A stretch of DNA of 64,000 nt from Dolichospermum sp. DET69 (GTDB taxonomy: Bacteria; Cyanobacteriota; Cyanobacteriia; Cyanobacteriales; Nostocaceae): NCBI GenBank assembly GCA_017355425.1, contig CP070233.1:1963501-2027500 (forward strand), read 5' to 3'. Below, piece after piece: positions 9,105 to 18,408 of the stretch. Numbering within the stretch: the first letter of the stretch is position 1; each line of letters opens with the position of its first letter. The position numbers and the translations under genes were made by a program. The notes beneath the pieces are model-generated. The model worked only from the letters and a program-made list of their open reading frames with translations. It had not been told where the DNA came from and made no database searches.

Positions 9105-9416
9105 CTATGCAATTTGCTGTTCATCCATTGGGGTCAGATGAATTACTACCCGCTGATTAAGAGCATGAGCGATTTTTTGCAGCATGGAAAGAGAATGTCC
9201 TTCATAGTCAGCATCTTCTAGCCGTGCAATTACTGGTTGTTTTGTGCCAATCAGTTCAGCCAACTGTTTCTGCGTTAACCCAGCTTTGGTTCTGGCTTCA
9301 TATATTAATTGTGCCACTTCTGCATTAATAGCAGATACCGCTATCATTGCCTCAAGTTGAGGATCAGTACGAGTCATCTTGTCAATAATTTTAATCGCAT
9401 CCTTAGTCTTGGCCAT
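9105..9416 (-). CDS. HigA-like antitoxin, XRE-family HTH
   Basis: About 103 aa from the ATG at 9416, which overlaps the end of the toxin gene (the toxin reads ...DDGQD-stop across it). The core LIYEARTKAGLTQKQLAELIGTKQPVIARLEDADYEGHSLSMLQKIAHAL is a classical Xre/Cro helix-turn-helix. In HigBA pairs this protein binds the toxin and represses the operon. The longer frame from 9461 would run deep into the toxin gene and is unlikely. The toxin-first gene order and the overlap are typical of HigBA. Confidence 0.88.
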   Translation of the reverse strand: MAKTKDAIKIIDKMTRTDPQLEAMIAVSAINAEVAQLIYEARTKAGLTQKQLAELIGTKQPVIARLEDADYEGHSLSMLQKIAHALNQRVVIHLTPMDEQQIA

Positions 9417-9798
9417 CGTCTTCCTCCTCGTAGTAAGTGTGTGCTTCTGGGTTTTCCTCAAATAAACGCTCTCGCGCTATCGCTCGTTCGATATCAATTG
9501 CTGGTACTGCTGCTTGTTCTTTTGTAATGGCTTGTGCCAGAATCGCCACGTTTTGCCCATAAAAGAAGTACAAAATCCGGTACTGGACACGAATATGCTT
9601 TGCCCGCAATTCATAAATTCCATCTCGCAGGTAATCCGCCCCAGGGCGACGCAGTTCGTATCCTAAAGCCGCAAGTTGCTTGATGCGAGCTACACAGTTT
9701 GCATATCCTTTGCGGTCTTCTTTTAAAAGTCGCGTCAACCATTCCAGAACAGGTACTTCCCCATCCTCCTGGTAGAAAACAACCTGGGTTTCAGGCAC
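9403..9798 (-). CDS. HigB-like toxin, phage-derived Gp49-like (RelE/ParE superfamily)
   Basis: Predicted mRNA interferase toxin. The stretch VLEWLTRLLKEDRKGYANCVARIKQLAALGYELRRPGADYLRDGIYELRAKHIRVQYRILYFF matches the Gp49-like pattern: basic helix pair, then RxGIYELR and a central RVQYRILYF beta strand. The frame is open back to 9891, but the first residues are unlike the family. A GTG at 9798 (VPETQVVFYQEDG, about 131 aa) gives the usual N-terminus. The C-terminal acidic extension (EENPEAHTYYEEEDDGQD) is longer than in many HigB proteins. It is co-transcribed with the overlapping XRE antitoxin. Confidence 0.85.
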   Translation of the reverse strand: MPETQVVFYQEDGEVPVLEWLTRLLKEDRKGYANCVARIKQLAALGYELRRPGADYLRDGIYELRAKHIRVQYRILYFFYGQNVAILAQAITKEQAAVPAIDIERAIARERLFEENPEAHTYYEEEDDGQD

Positions 9799-10325
9799 TG
9801 CACACTCTCTCACTATATCAATATTGTTATTATACGCTAACTCAGATACTTTGGCACAATGACCTCCATGTTTGGTGTTTTGCGTACGCAAATATTCAAA
9901 TATCTAAATATTCAACTACACAATGAAGTGCGGAATGTGGGGTATAACATTCTTCCACAATTATACTCAGCAAGGGCATCAATCCGACAAGCGATCGCTC
10001 CAGAATACTCAGAACGGGTTGTCCAGTCCCGACCCAGGAACACTTCCCCTTGTTGGCTTTCCAAAGATAAAAGCGATCGCGCATAGAAGTTTGCTTTGGT
10101 TACTTATCCAGCAAACCCTAGTTATTGAGTCGTCTTGAGACGACTTTTGCTATGAGACTGGGAATTCATTCCCAGTTGGGTTATGTAAGTTGACACCATT
10201 AAGCAATGCAAAAACGCCAACCGAAAAAAAGAGATTTTAGGTATTGACAAACAATTTTAAAAATGTTATCGTGAAGTTGATAAGGAAGAACTATCTTGCA
10301 ATTATTCAATTAATAAAAAGACAAA

Positions 10326-10354
10326 ATCCCCGACTTCTTCAAGAAATCGGGGAT
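10326..10354. terminator. ATCCCCGACTTC...GGGGAT hairpin after ftsH
   Basis: A near-perfect inverted repeat located 18 bp past the ftsH stop codon (minus strand). Its sister copy is at 9032-9062; related versions occur near 45625 and 54271. It probably terminates ftsH transcription. Confidence 0.65.
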
Positions 10355-10372
10355 CTGATTCCAAATTAAATC

Positions 10373-12259
10373 TTACAGCATGGGGGCAAACTGAGATTTA
10401 TCAGGTACTTCCGCGTACTCAGCGACAATTTGCCGCAATTCCTCACCGTTAATGGTTTCTTTTTCAATCAACAAATCAACCAAACGGTCGGCAAGACTAC
10501 GATGATCACGCATGATCTTCTTAGCATTGGTATAACATTCTTCCACAATTATTCTCACTTGGGCATCAATCCGACAAGCGATCGCTTCAGAATACTCAGA
10601 ACGAGTTGTCCAGTCCCGACCTAGAAAAACTTCCCCTTGTTGGCTTTCCAAAGATAAAGGCCCTAAATCAGACATTCCAAATCGAGTTACCATTTGTCGT
10701 GCCATTCCTGACAACTGCTGCAAATCTCCACCCGCACCAGTTGTAACTTCTGCTGCTCCAAAAATTACCTCTTCAGCAGCGCGGCCACCTAAAGCACCTG
10801 TAATTCTAGCCTTTAGCTGAGAACGGCTAATTAAACCTTGCTCTTCATTAGGCATAAACCAAGTTAAACCCTGGGCTTGTCCTCTAGGAATCAGAGTCAC
10901 TTTTTGGACAGGATCATGGTCTTTGAGTAAAGTCCCCACCAAAGCATGGCCAATTTCATGGTAAGCAATCAACCGCTTACTCTTGCTGTCTACCAGGGGA
11001 GTACCTTCCATACCAGCAACTACCCGATCAACAGCATCATCAATTTCTAGTAAAGTGATACCTTCTTTCCGTCTTCTAGCGGTGAGAATAGCGGCTTCAT
11101 TGAGCAGGTTAGCTAAATCTGCACCAGTAAATCCCGGAGTCCGGCGAGCGATCGCTTCTAAGGATACACTCTTATCTAATTTCTTATTTCTAGCATGAAC
11201 TTGTAATACTTCTAAACGACCTTTAATGTCTGGTGCATCTACCTGTACTTGTCTATCAAAACGACCGGGACGCAACAAAGCTGCATCTAGGACATCAGGA
11301 CGGTTAGTAGCAGCAATAATAATAATCCCAGTATTGCCTTCAAAACCATCCATTTCTGTTAATAGCTGGTTGAGGGTTTGTTCCCGTTCATCATTCCCAC
11401 CACCAATACCCGCACCCCGTTGACGACCCACCGCGTCAATTTCATCAATAAAAATGATACAGGGAGCATTATCTTTAGCCTTTTTGAACAAATCACGGAC
11501 ACGGGAAGCACCCACACCCACAAACATTTCTACAAACTCCGAACCAGAAATACTGAAGAAAGGCACACCCGCTTCACCTGCGATCGCTTTTGCGAGTAAA
11601 GTTTTACCAGTTCCAGGAGGTCCAACTAATAATACTCCTTTAGGAATCCGCGCCCCTACAGCAGTAAACTTTTCAGGTTGTTTGAGGAAAGTAACAACTT
11701 CTTGTAATTCTTCTTTGGCTTCTTCAATTCCGGCTACGTCGTCAAATTTCACGCCAGTTTTCGCTTCCATTTGGAAACGAGCGCGGGATTTGCCGAAATT
11801 CATCGCTTGTCCAGGACCACCGGGAAGACTATTAGAACGACGGAACAAAAAGAATAATCCAGTAATCAATAATACTGGGAAAATTAAATTACCCAAAAGT
11901 CCCCAGATTGCTCCATCATTCCGCATTGGGTGGGCATCAAAACTGACTTGCTTTTGTTTGAGCTTTTGAATTAATTCAGGAGCATTAATCGGCAAATCTA
12001 CCCGCCAATGTTGAGTGCGGTTTTCGATGTCTTGGTCATTAGCTTCAATAATTGCTGTTCTACCACCATCGTAAAGATCGACATTGGTAACACGATCTGC
12101 GTCCAAATATTCTAGAAAGCGCCCGTAGGTCATGCGGGTATTGGCAGTATTTTTACTTGTATCCGCAGGAACACCTGCAAAAGCACCTTGCCAAAAGAAA
12201 AAGCCAATTACCAAAGCTAGGACTGACCAGAGTGCTACGACTCTCCAAGAGAATTTCAT
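10373..12259 (-). CDS. ftsH: ATP-dependent zinc metalloprotease FtsH
   Basis: Membrane-anchored AAA+ protease. In cyanobacteria FtsH hexamers degrade photodamaged D1 and other thylakoid or plasma-membrane proteins. There are two N-terminal membrane helices (about residues 5-27 and 122-140) flanking a periplasmic or lumenal domain. The AAA module has Walker A GPPGTGKT (213-220), Walker B IIFIDEID and the second region of homology with [18 protein letters not shown]. The zinc-protease motif HEIGH is in the C-terminal half. The length of 628 aa is standard. The upstream 490 bp are full of repeats. A broken copy of its 3' end lies at 9084-10071. Which of the several cyanobacterial paralogues it is cannot be decided by eye. 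Confidence 0.96.
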   Translation of the reverse strand: MKFSWRVVALWSVLALVIGFFFWQGAFAGVPADTSKNTANTRMTYGRFLEYLDADRVTNVDLYDGGRTAIIEANDQDIENRTQHWRVDLPINAPELIQKLKQKQVSFDAHPMRNDGAIWGLLGNLIFPVLLITGLFFLFRRSNSLPGGPGQAMNFGKSRARFQMEAKTGVKFDDVAGIEEAKEELQEVVTFLKQPEKFTAVGARIPKGVLLVGPPGTGKTLLAKAIAGEAGVPFFSISGSEFVEMFVGVGASRVRDLFKKAKDNAPCIIFIDEIDAVGRQRGAGIGGGNDEREQTLNQLLTEMDGFEGNTGIIIIAATNRPDVLDAALLRPGRFDRQVQVDAPDIKGRLEVLQVHARNKKLDKSVSLEAIARRTPGFTGADLANLLNEAAILTARRRKEGITLLEIDDAVDRVVAGMEGTPLVDSKSKRLIAYHEIGHALVGTLLKDHDPVQKVTLIPRGQAQGLTWFMPNEEQGLISRSQLKARITGALGGRAAEEVIFGAAEVTTGAGGDLQQLSGMARQMVTRFGMSDLGPLSLESQQGEVFLGRDWTTRSEYSEAIACRIDAQVRIIVEECYTNAKKIMRDHRSLADRLVDLLIEKETINGEELRQIVAEYAEVPDKSQFAPML

Positions 12260-12286
12260 CTTTAATTTTCCTTCTAAATGTTAATT

Positions 12287-12627
12287 GTCTGAACTTAATT
12301 GTCTGAACTTAATTGTCTGAACTATGATTTACATGATTAATGTGATTTCGATGATTAATTAGTCTGAACTATGATTTGCATGATTGATGGGATTTCGATG
12401 ATTAATTAGTCTGAACTACAGCGGTTTCCGCTTTTATGAGTTACATCTTAGCCCCCTCATCGCTTGCGGGGAGGGGGTTGGGGGGTGGGGTTCTTGTACC
12501 TCATAACACCAGGAAGTGCTGTATGATTTACATGATTAATGTGATCTCGATGATTAATTGATCGGTTAAAGCAAGCAATTAATCACAGAAATCACCTAAA
12601 TCACCAAAATCACAGTTCAGACGATGT
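12287..12627. repeat. Cluster of GTCTGAAC-type fold-back repeats, ancestral relatives of the 28.5-kb array
   Basis: GTCTGAAC occurs at 12287, 12301, 12315, 12362 and 12409, and GTTCAGAC closes the block at about 12614-12621. Two units share GTCTGAACTATGATTT(A/G)CATGATT and a following TTTCGATGATTAATTAG. The 3' part carries AATCAC-rich sequence ending AATCACAGTTCAGAC, identical to the arm used in the large array at 28557-31157. The block lies just upstream of ftsH. A 103-bp element interrupts the last GTCTGAACTATGATTT unit. Confidence 0.75.
12419..12521. mobile_element. 103-bp MITE inserted at TA
   Basis: The element starts CAGCGGTTTCCGCTTTTATG and ends CATAACACCAGGAAGTGCTG, giving imperfect terminal inverted repeats (CAGC..TTCC....TTATGAG.TACA). 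It is flanked by TA on both sides and splits an otherwise regular GTCTGAAC-TA-TGATTTACATGATTAATGTGAT unit, so the TA is a target duplication. A second 103-bp copy is at 18251-18353. TA duplication points to mobilisation by an IS630/Tc1-type transposase (inference). Confidence 0.85.
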
Positions 12628-12752
12628 TCTATGGCAGATCCAGGATTTTTATCAGGAATCTTAATTAAACTTAACTTAATTCTAATACAAACTTGCCCTA
12701 CAAGCACAAACTTAGGGTAAAAGCTGAACTAAAAAAGGTCAAAAACCTCTTC

Positions 12753-13235
12753 TTACTTAACTTCCGTAATTTTTAAGGTATAAGGTAGATACTCATTTTG
12801 ACCGTAAGAACCAATCCAAATTTGATAAGTACCTGGTAGCCATTCCCCAACAATACCGGGATTTTTACCGTCAAAGTCATCATTACACCAAGTTCCACCG
12901 GGGCCTTTAATAATCATGGTGGTATCCGCAGGACTTTGGACGACAAACTTTAGGTAGTCAAATTTACTAGTAAGTTTCACAGTATGGTCTGGGGCTTCAT
13001 CCATAAATCCTTTACAGGGTCCAGTTGGTTGTGTTTCTGCTTTTCCCGCTATTTTGCTTCCCGGTATGGCACCACCACTCATACCCCTGACTGTCAATGG
13101 ATTTGGAGAAAGTGGATGTTGAATAGTCACATCTTCAAAAATTGGCGAGGCTGGTTGAGCATGAGCCACGGGATTAAATCCGGCTGTAACGCAGAGTATC
13201 ACTATGATTCCTGTCGTCAACGCTGTTTTTGACAT
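12753..13235 (-). CDS. Secreted hypothetical protein (160 aa)
   Basis: The N-terminus MSKTALTTGIIVILCVTAGFNPVAHAQP is a clear Sec signal peptide with an AHA-Q cleavage site, so the protein is probably periplasmic or exported. The mature part (about 130 aa) has two cysteines (GPCKGF and GTWCND) and a DHTVKLTSKFDYLKFVVQSPADTTMIIKGPGGTWCNDDFDG segment. That segment resembles beta-sandwich domains such as the pre-peptidase C-terminal type, with Asp-rich turns that could bind calcium. No enzyme motif is visible. It lies alone between ftsH and gltX on the same strand, with several hundred bp of repeats on the ftsH side. Confidence 0.75.
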   Translation of the reverse strand: MSKTALTTGIIVILCVTAGFNPVAHAQPASPIFEDVTIQHPLSPNPLTVRGMSGGAIPGSKIAGKAETQPTGPCKGFMDEAPDHTVKLTSKFDYLKFVVQSPADTTMIIKGPGGTWCNDDFDGKNPGIVGEWLPGTYQIWIGSYGQNEYLPYTLKITEVK

Positions 13236-13330
13236 TGCAATTAGAGAAGATTGCTAAATACCTTTAAAGACATGAATTGACGGTCTCAAGTTCCTTTGGA
13301 GAAAAGACTTGAGTACCGCTGGGGGAATTT

Positions 13331-13365
13331 AAATTTTAGATTTTAGATTTTAGATTTTAGATTAA
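13331..13365. repeat. AGATTTT heptamer repeats
   Basis: About four to five tandem AGATTTT units in the gap between gltX and the secreted-protein gene. Related AAAATCTAAA/AATCCAAAATC fragments follow to 13490, partly in inverted orientation. STRR-class repeat. Confidence 0.75.
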
Positions 13366-13510
13366 AAAATTTGGTACAAGACCCGTCATTCTCACAACGG
13401 AAAAATTGTCAATCCAAAATCTAAAATTTTCGAGTTTCTACACTTTAGGGTAAAGTCAATCCAAAATCCAAAATCTTAAATCCAAAATTGAGTGACCCCA
13501 TACCCAGTAA

Positions 13511-14953
13511 TTAATTATGGCTAATTGCCTGATTTAAACGGGATTTATCTAAACCAATCTGATTAAGTAGCAGCCAAGATTGGATTAGGTCTGGTCCGTG
13601 TACATCCCCGGTTAAGGCAGCTCTGAGCGATCGCATGACTAAGCCTTTTTTCACATTTTCTGTTTTCACAACTTGCTTAATAATACTTTGAGCAGTATCT
13701 GCTGATAACTCTGTTTGAGCTTCTAAAGCTGCGATAATTGCTTGCAGTACAGTCTTCACCCCTTCTTGCTGTAGTTGTTGACTGCCTTCTTCCGTCAATT
13801 CTACCCCAGCAGTAAAAAATACTTTGGTCATCTCCACAGCATCTACCAACCGAGTCAAACTAGCCGCAATTAACCCCACTAGCTGCTCTAACCAAGGCCG
13901 TTCTCTCCCATCTGTAAATTGATAACCAGCTTTTTCCCAGTGGGGAACAAGTAAATCTGTCAGTTTATCAATTGGCATATTATGGAGATATTGACTATTC
14001 AACCAATCTAATTTATCCCAGTCGAATTTAGCACCAGCTTTATTCACCCGCTCAAAGCCGAAATCCTTAGCTGCTGATTCTAAATTGAATATTTCCTGAG
14101 TAGAATCCGCTGGTGACCATCCTAGCAAAGTCATATAATTGACTAAACCTTCCGCAGTAAAGCCCATATTCTGAAAGTCACAAATGGAAGTGACTCCATC
14201 TCGCTTCGATAGTTTTCGCCCTTCTTGATTCAAAATTAAAGGTGTATGGGCAAATTCGGGAATCTTCGCCCCCAAAGCTTCATACAGCAAAATTTGTTTA
14301 GCCGTATTGGCGATATGGTCTTCTCCACGAATGACATGACTGATTTGCATATCAATATCATCCACTACCACCACAAAATTATATAGTGGTTGACCAGTAC
14401 CATCAGTAGTAGCGCGAGCAATGACCATATCACCGCCTAAATCACTACCACGCCAACTCATTTTCCCCCGTACCAGGTCATTCCAAATAATTTCCCGATG
14501 ATCGGCGATTTGGAAACGAATCACGGAAGAACGCCCTTGAGCTTCAAATTCAGCTCGTTGTTCTGGAGTTAAATGACGGTGACGGTTATCATAGCGAGGG
14601 GCTTCGTTTCTGGCTTTTTGCCCTTCTCGTAATGCGTCCAATTCCTCAGAGGTGGTATAACAACGATAGGCTAAACCTTGATCTAGTAATTTTTGAACGG
14701 CTTCTTTATAAAGGTCTAGGCGTTGAGATTGGAAAAATGGCCCTTCATCCCAGTTCATTCCTAACCAGCGCAGTCCAGCCAGAATATTATCTGTATATTC
14801 AGGACGCGATCTCTCTAAATCTGTATCTTCGATTCTTAAAATAAACTTGCCATCATGGTGACGGGCAAACAAATAATTAAATACAGCGGTTCTCGCCGTA
14901 CCAATATGTAGATTTCCGGTAGGACTCGGAGCTATGCGGACTCTAACGGTCAC
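13511..14953 (-). CDS. gltX: Glutamyl-tRNA synthetase
   Basis: Class I aminoacyl-tRNA synthetase that charges tRNA-Glu. In cyanobacteria it also supplies Glu-tRNA for tetrapyrrole synthesis and for Gln-tRNA formation by amidotransfer. HIGH-type motif HIG at residues 16-18, and the KMSKS-type motif KLSK at 247-250 followed by RDG. The catalytic-domain sequence [13 protein letters not shown] is diagnostic. The length of 480 aa is normal for discriminating or non-discriminating bacterial GluRS. It starts about 100 bp from a tRNA-Asp gene on the same strand. Confidence 0.97.
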   Translation of the reverse strand: MTVRVRIAPSPTGNLHIGTARTAVFNYLFARHHDGKFILRIEDTDLERSRPEYTDNILAGLRWLGMNWDEGPFFQSQRLDLYKEAVQKLLDQGLAYRCYTTSEELDALREGQKARNEAPRYDNRHRHLTPEQRAEFEAQGRSSVIRFQIADHREIIWNDLVRGKMSWRGSDLGGDMVIARATTDGTGQPLYNFVVVVDDIDMQISHVIRGEDHIANTAKQILLYEALGAKIPEFAHTPLILNQEGRKLSKRDGVTSICDFQNMGFTAEGLVNYMTLLGWSPADSTQEIFNLESAAKDFGFERVNKAGAKFDWDKLDWLNSQYLHNMPIDKLTDLLVPHWEKAGYQFTDGRERPWLEQLVGLIAASLTRLVDAVEMTKVFFTAGVELTEEGSQQLQQEGVKTVLQAIIAALEAQTELSADTAQSIIKQVVKTENVKKGLVMRSLRAALTGDVHGPDLIQSWLLLNQIGLDKSRLNQAISHN

Positions 14954-15052
14954 AGTTGATTCTCTCTTTTATAAATCATGATTACACCTTCTGATATGAA
15001 AGCCTGTGAGCTTTTTTTATAAACTCCCTATTTCATATTCAGTATTTTAGAA

Positions 15053-15126
15053 CGGGACTGACGGGGCTCGAACCCGCAACTTCCGCCGTGACAGGGCGGT
15101 GCTCTAACCAATTGAACTACAGTCCC
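15053..15126 (-). tRNA. tRNA-Asp (GTC)
   Basis: The reverse complement begins GGGACTGTAGTTCAATTGGT and ends with acceptor CAGTCCC plus discriminator G. The anticodon stem-loop is CCGCC-CTGTCAC-GGCGG, giving anticodon GTC. The T-arm is GCGGG-TTCGAGC-CCCGT. All four stems pair, and no CCA is encoded. It is on the same strand as gltX, just upstream of it. Confidence 0.96.
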
Positions 15127-15228
15127 TTGAGTTCGATTTAACTTGCACTCTCACTATCATGCCTCTTCTTTTTCTATTTGTCAAGTAGTTTGAGAAAAAT
15201 TTTTTTTATATCAGAATTTGGTAGTTAG

Positions 15229-15290
15229 CTGAATCAGCAGAAGCCCCACTTCTCACTATACCGGAGCATGGGGATGCCAGTCGCCTGCGA
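15229..15290. repeat. Hairpin resembling an IS200/IS605 right end (relic)
   Basis: AGAAGCCCCACTTCTCACTA followed by TACCGGAGCATGGGGATG can fold on CCCCA/TGGGG. A near-identical sequence in the opposite orientation lies at about 60890-60940. From memory this resembles the right-end hairpin of cyanobacterial IS200/IS605-family elements. No transposase is adjacent, so it would be a solo end. Confidence 0.45.
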
Positions 15291-15318
15291 CGGGAAACCC
15301 GACTCGGTGACTCCTTCA

Positions 15319-16791
15319 TCATGCTTCTAGATGCTTTATTATTTCTAGTTGTATTTGTTTGTATTGCTGCTTTAACAAGTTTTTGCTAGTTGTAGTTTCG
15401 GTAGAAGCCGTAATATTTTTACTTTGTTGCACCCAATTTTTTAGGTTTTGCGTTTGTGGTGGAGAAATGCTGATACTAAACATATTAGTGCAGCTATATG
15501 GGGGTTCTAAGGTAAAGAAAAGTAAAGAATAAGACTCATTTTCTGCCAATGACCACACCAATTTGAGATTTTGGGAATTTTGCATATCTAAATAACATGG
15601 TAGCCACTTAGGGGTAAGGTCTCGGTCGTAAAGTAGCGTTATCCATAACAACATCGGATGGGGATATGTAATAAAAATAAATCGAGTGTAGCGTGTAGTA
15701 TACGCATAATTGGGAATTTCTGATTGTGGCAACATTAACCACAAAGAAGTTGTGAATACTTTTTCTTCACTAATTAGCTGGGGAAAGACAATTTCTTGAA
15801 TTGGTTTACTTTCAGGCCAAATGAATTGCTCTTCAACCATTATTTTTGTTTTAGATAACTCAGCATTTCTAAAACTCGAAGCTAAAGATACTTTGTCAAG
15901 AAATTGTGCTATATTCTCCAAAATTTTGAGAATTTCTGTCATATTTTGGGGACGTTGCTCCGGCTTTTTAGCTAAACAATTTATAATTAAATCATTTAGT
16001 TGCTGCGGGATTTGGAGACGGGGTTTAACATCAGATATATGTCTTGGTGGTTCAAATAAATGCACTTGATACCAAGCTCCAAATCCTTCTGCGTCTGGTT
16101 GCCAAGGTTTTTGCCCTGTCAACATTTCAAACATCATGACACCTAAGCTATAAATATCTGAACGACTATCTATATGCCCACCGTCTAATTGTTCAGGAGA
16201 ACAGTATGGTAAAGTTCCATAGAATTCTTCACTGATAGCAATTGATTCTGTACTACTCAGGAATTTAGTAATCCCAAAATCTAATATTTTAACTAAGTTA
16301 CCCAATATAGGATCTGGGGTGACAATAATGTTAGCAGGTTTAATATCTCTATGGACTAATAGATGAATTTTTCCGTCAATATTGACACCTTGATGAGCGC
16401 ATTTCAAACCTAAACAAATTTGACGTGATAGATTGAGAAATATTGGTACTGGCAGAGGAATTAATTCCTTTAAACTCTGTCCAGATAAATATTCCATTAC
16501 ATAATATGGGTTGCCATTACTAGTTACACCATAATCATAAGCGTGGACAATATGAATACTTTTTTGGCTTAAAGCTGCACTGAGAAGAGCTTCACGGTTA
16601 AAGCTTTCTTGTCTTTGAGGATCAATAACAGTTTGAGATAAAAACTTAATAGCAACTTGTGTTCCTCCTAGCAACATATCTTCTGCTAAAAATACCTCAC
16701 CCATGCCACCTCTTTCAATTAATGTTTTAATTTGATAACGGTTGGCCACCAATTCCTGATTTTGTGGAGGTAGGTATGGACTTTTGTTCAC
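15319..16791 (-). CDS. Serine/threonine protein kinase (Hanks type)
   Basis: Cytoplasmic eukaryotic-type kinase. The glycine loop is ERGGMGEVF (about 27-34), the ATP-binding lysine VAIK is at 49, the catalytic HRDIKPAN at 147-154 and DFG at 171-173, followed by YGTLPYCSPEQ (activation-loop/APE region) and SDIYSLGVMMFEMLTGQKPW. The kinase domain ends near residue 295. The C-terminal 190 residues are unlike any domain I recognise; they are beta-rich with repeated aromatic residues and contain no membrane helix. The substrate is unknown. It stands alone on the minus strand. Confidence 0.93.
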   Translation of the reverse strand: MNKSPYLPPQNQELVANRYQIKTLIERGGMGEVFLAEDMLLGGTQVAIKFLSQTVIDPQRQESFNREALLSAALSQKSIHIVHAYDYGVTSNGNPYYVMEYLSGQSLKELIPLPVPIFLNLSRQICLGLKCAHQGVNIDGKIHLLVHRDIKPANIIVTPDPILGNLVKILDFGITKFLSSTESIAISEEFYGTLPYCSPEQLDGGHIDSRSDIYSLGVMMFEMLTGQKPWQPDAEGFGAWYQVHLFEPPRHISDVKPRLQIPQQLNDLIINCLAKKPEQRPQNMTEILKILENIAQFLDKVSLASSFRNAELSKTKIMVEEQFIWPESKPIQEIVFPQLISEEKVFTTSLWLMLPQSEIPNYAYTTRYTRFIFITYPHPMLLWITLLYDRDLTPKWLPCYLDMQNSQNLKLVWSLAENESYSLLFFTLEPPYSCTNMFSISISPPQTQNLKNWVQQSKNITASTETTTSKNLLKQQYKQIQLEIIKHLEA

Positions 16792-16961
16792 TTTAGATAA
16801 CCTCTATAGGTCGGATGAAATACAATCGAGGACGGGGAAACCCAGCCCCTACAGGGTTTGTAATTTAAGATTTCTAAATAACTTTAAAAAGTGGGTTAAT
16901 TTTTAATGCTATTAAGGCTTATTTTTCGCCAAGCTACGCTATCGGCAACCCCTGATTTTTG

Positions 16962-18143
16962 TTAAAAGTTAGGTATTCTTAAGCGGCGTAATAATCTAGT
17001 CAGTGGAGATTCAGTTTTCAGTTTAAAGGCTAAAATTTGGGTTTGTTGTAACCCATTAAAATTATTATCACTGATTAAAATTAGTGATGGTTGTCCATCA
17101 GGTAATTTTGCACCCAGGGTCAGTCCCTCTATATTATCTAATGATACATCTAAAGTTCGTAAATCTAACAGGAGTTTTTTCTCTGCTGGCTTGATTTTAT
17201 CAGGGTCAATTTTGGCAATGCTGTCTAGGTTATGAATGTCAGTGGCTTTATCTAGGGAAACCTGAAATAGAAAAACCGTAAATCCCAAACCGGTGAAACT
17301 TCTTTCTATACTGAGAAAGTGTCCTTCGTTATCGAGAGCTAGTAAATCGGGTAAGCCACTGGCAAATTTACCAGTAGGATTAAACAAGGTTGTAACTGGT
17401 TGTGTTTGGTAAAGAAATTCCTGTGCTGGCTGCTTGGTTAAGAGGTTATATGCCAAAATGCGGCTAGAAGTACCAACACCAGATTTAGCTGCTACACTAT
17501 CTTGAATTAAGGCATTTTCTGTGGCTGTAAATAGGAATTTTTGATTAGGTGTAATGGTGAGACTTTCAAAGGCTAAGTTGTTGCGGATGCCTTTTTGCTT
17601 TTGGGAATCTGGTAAAAATTTATCTGGTATGGGTAGGGTACTAATTGTTTTTCCAGAAGCCAGCGCAAATTCTTTAATAAAGGGATTTACCAATCTGTCT
17701 ACGTGACCTTCAGAAGACACAAATATGGTATCTTGATTGGTGAGGGCAATTCCTTCTGTATCAGTGGTATTGGGAAGAAATGGTTGATTATTGTTACTTA
17801 ATAAGTTTGTTACACTTACGGACATAACATCGTTATTAGTCAATTTACCTTTACTAAGGTCAATTGTTAAAGTATAAAAACGAGGTGGTGCTTTTTGCCC
17901 TGGATCATCGGATATTGCGTAGTATAGATTATTTTTAGGATCATAAGTAATTCCCGACAAACCACCAACTTCGGTTTTTTGGAAAATTAAACCTGTGGGT
18001 AAGGTAGCTTGTCCAATAAATTCTATACTATTGACAATTGAAGAGGCGGAAACGAAATTACTAGACAAAAAACTAATGAGAATTAGTGGAATAATCAAGA
18101 CGAGAATTAAGGGCAGTTTCCGAGGTTTTAAGAGACGTGGCAT
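16962..18143 (-). CDS. Secreted phytase-like esterase-domain protein
   Basis: The N-terminus has a basic run (MPRLLKPRKL) followed by a 20-residue hydrophobic segment (PLILVLIIPLILISFLSSNF), so it is exported or membrane-anchored. The mature protein reads as a beta-propeller: GGLSGITYDPKNNLYYAISDDPG, DTEGIALTNQDTIFVSSEGH, NNLAFESLTITPNQKFLFTATENAL, and DNIEGLTLG near the end. This is the pattern of the 'esterase-like activity of phytase' family found in cyanobacteria. Such proteins are thought to act on phosphate esters outside the cytoplasm, but the substrate here is not known. It is monocistronic. Confidence 0.85.
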   Translation of the reverse strand: MPRLLKPRKLPLILVLIIPLILISFLSSNFVSASSIVNSIEFIGQATLPTGLIFQKTEVGGLSGITYDPKNNLYYAISDDPGQKAPPRFYTLTIDLSKGKLTNNDVMSVSVTNLLSNNNQPFLPNTTDTEGIALTNQDTIFVSSEGHVDRLVNPFIKEFALASGKTISTLPIPDKFLPDSQKQKGIRNNLAFESLTITPNQKFLFTATENALIQDSVAAKSGVGTSSRILAYNLLTKQPAQEFLYQTQPVTTLFNPTGKFASGLPDLLALDNEGHFLSIERSFTGLGFTVFLFQVSLDKATDIHNLDSIAKIDPDKIKPAEKKLLLDLRTLDVSLDNIEGLTLGAKLPDGQPSLILISDNNFNGLQQTQILAFKLKTESPLTRLLRRLRIPNF

Positions 18144-18250
18144 ATAGGAGAATCTAGGAGTTTAGAGAATTCCACAAAAAAGATGAACTGCTTGCAAGCA
18201 GTGCTAGTTACGCTATCCAATCTTGTATGATGGGCATCCTGCCTATCATA

Positions 18251-18353
18251 CAGCAGGTTTCGCTTTTATGAGGTACATCTTAGCCCCCTCATCGCTTGCG
18301 GGGAGGGGGTTGGGTGTGGGGTTCTTCTACCTCATAACACAAAGGAAGTGCTG
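18251..18353. mobile_element. Second copy of the 103-bp MITE
   Basis: Starts CAGCAGGTTTCGCTTTTATG, ends AACACAAAGGAAGTGCTG, and is flanked by TA on both sides. It has exactly the same length and interior (GCCCCCTCATCGCTTGCGGG) as the copy at 12419-12521. Confidence 0.8.
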
Positions 18354-18408
18354 TAATATTATTAGCAGGCTGTTTGGCCTGCACCACCAGAAATTTTAGG
18401 ATATTTTT

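Larger units (their letters stand above)
9084..10071 (-). pseudogene. Decayed partial duplicate of the ftsH 3' region, interrupted by a toxin-antitoxin module
   Basis: Bases 9084-9106 repeat the last coding bases of ftsH (10387-10409), and the preceding hairpin repeats the ftsH terminator. Bases 9941-10071 align, 131 bp to 131 bp, with ftsH 10529-10659 with scattered mismatches. The second part encodes IIVEECYT in frame and then falls out of the FtsH reading frame. Between the two parts lies the higBA-like module (9105-9798). I read this as a second ftsH copy or duplicated tail that was deleted, mutated and interrupted. Confidence 0.7.

Noticed and set aside
9896-10138. Three small ORFs (9896-10084 minus; 9859-10086 and 9923-10138 plus)
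   Set aside because: They are frames over the degenerate ftsH fragment; the minus frame leaves the FtsH reading frame after IIVEECYT.
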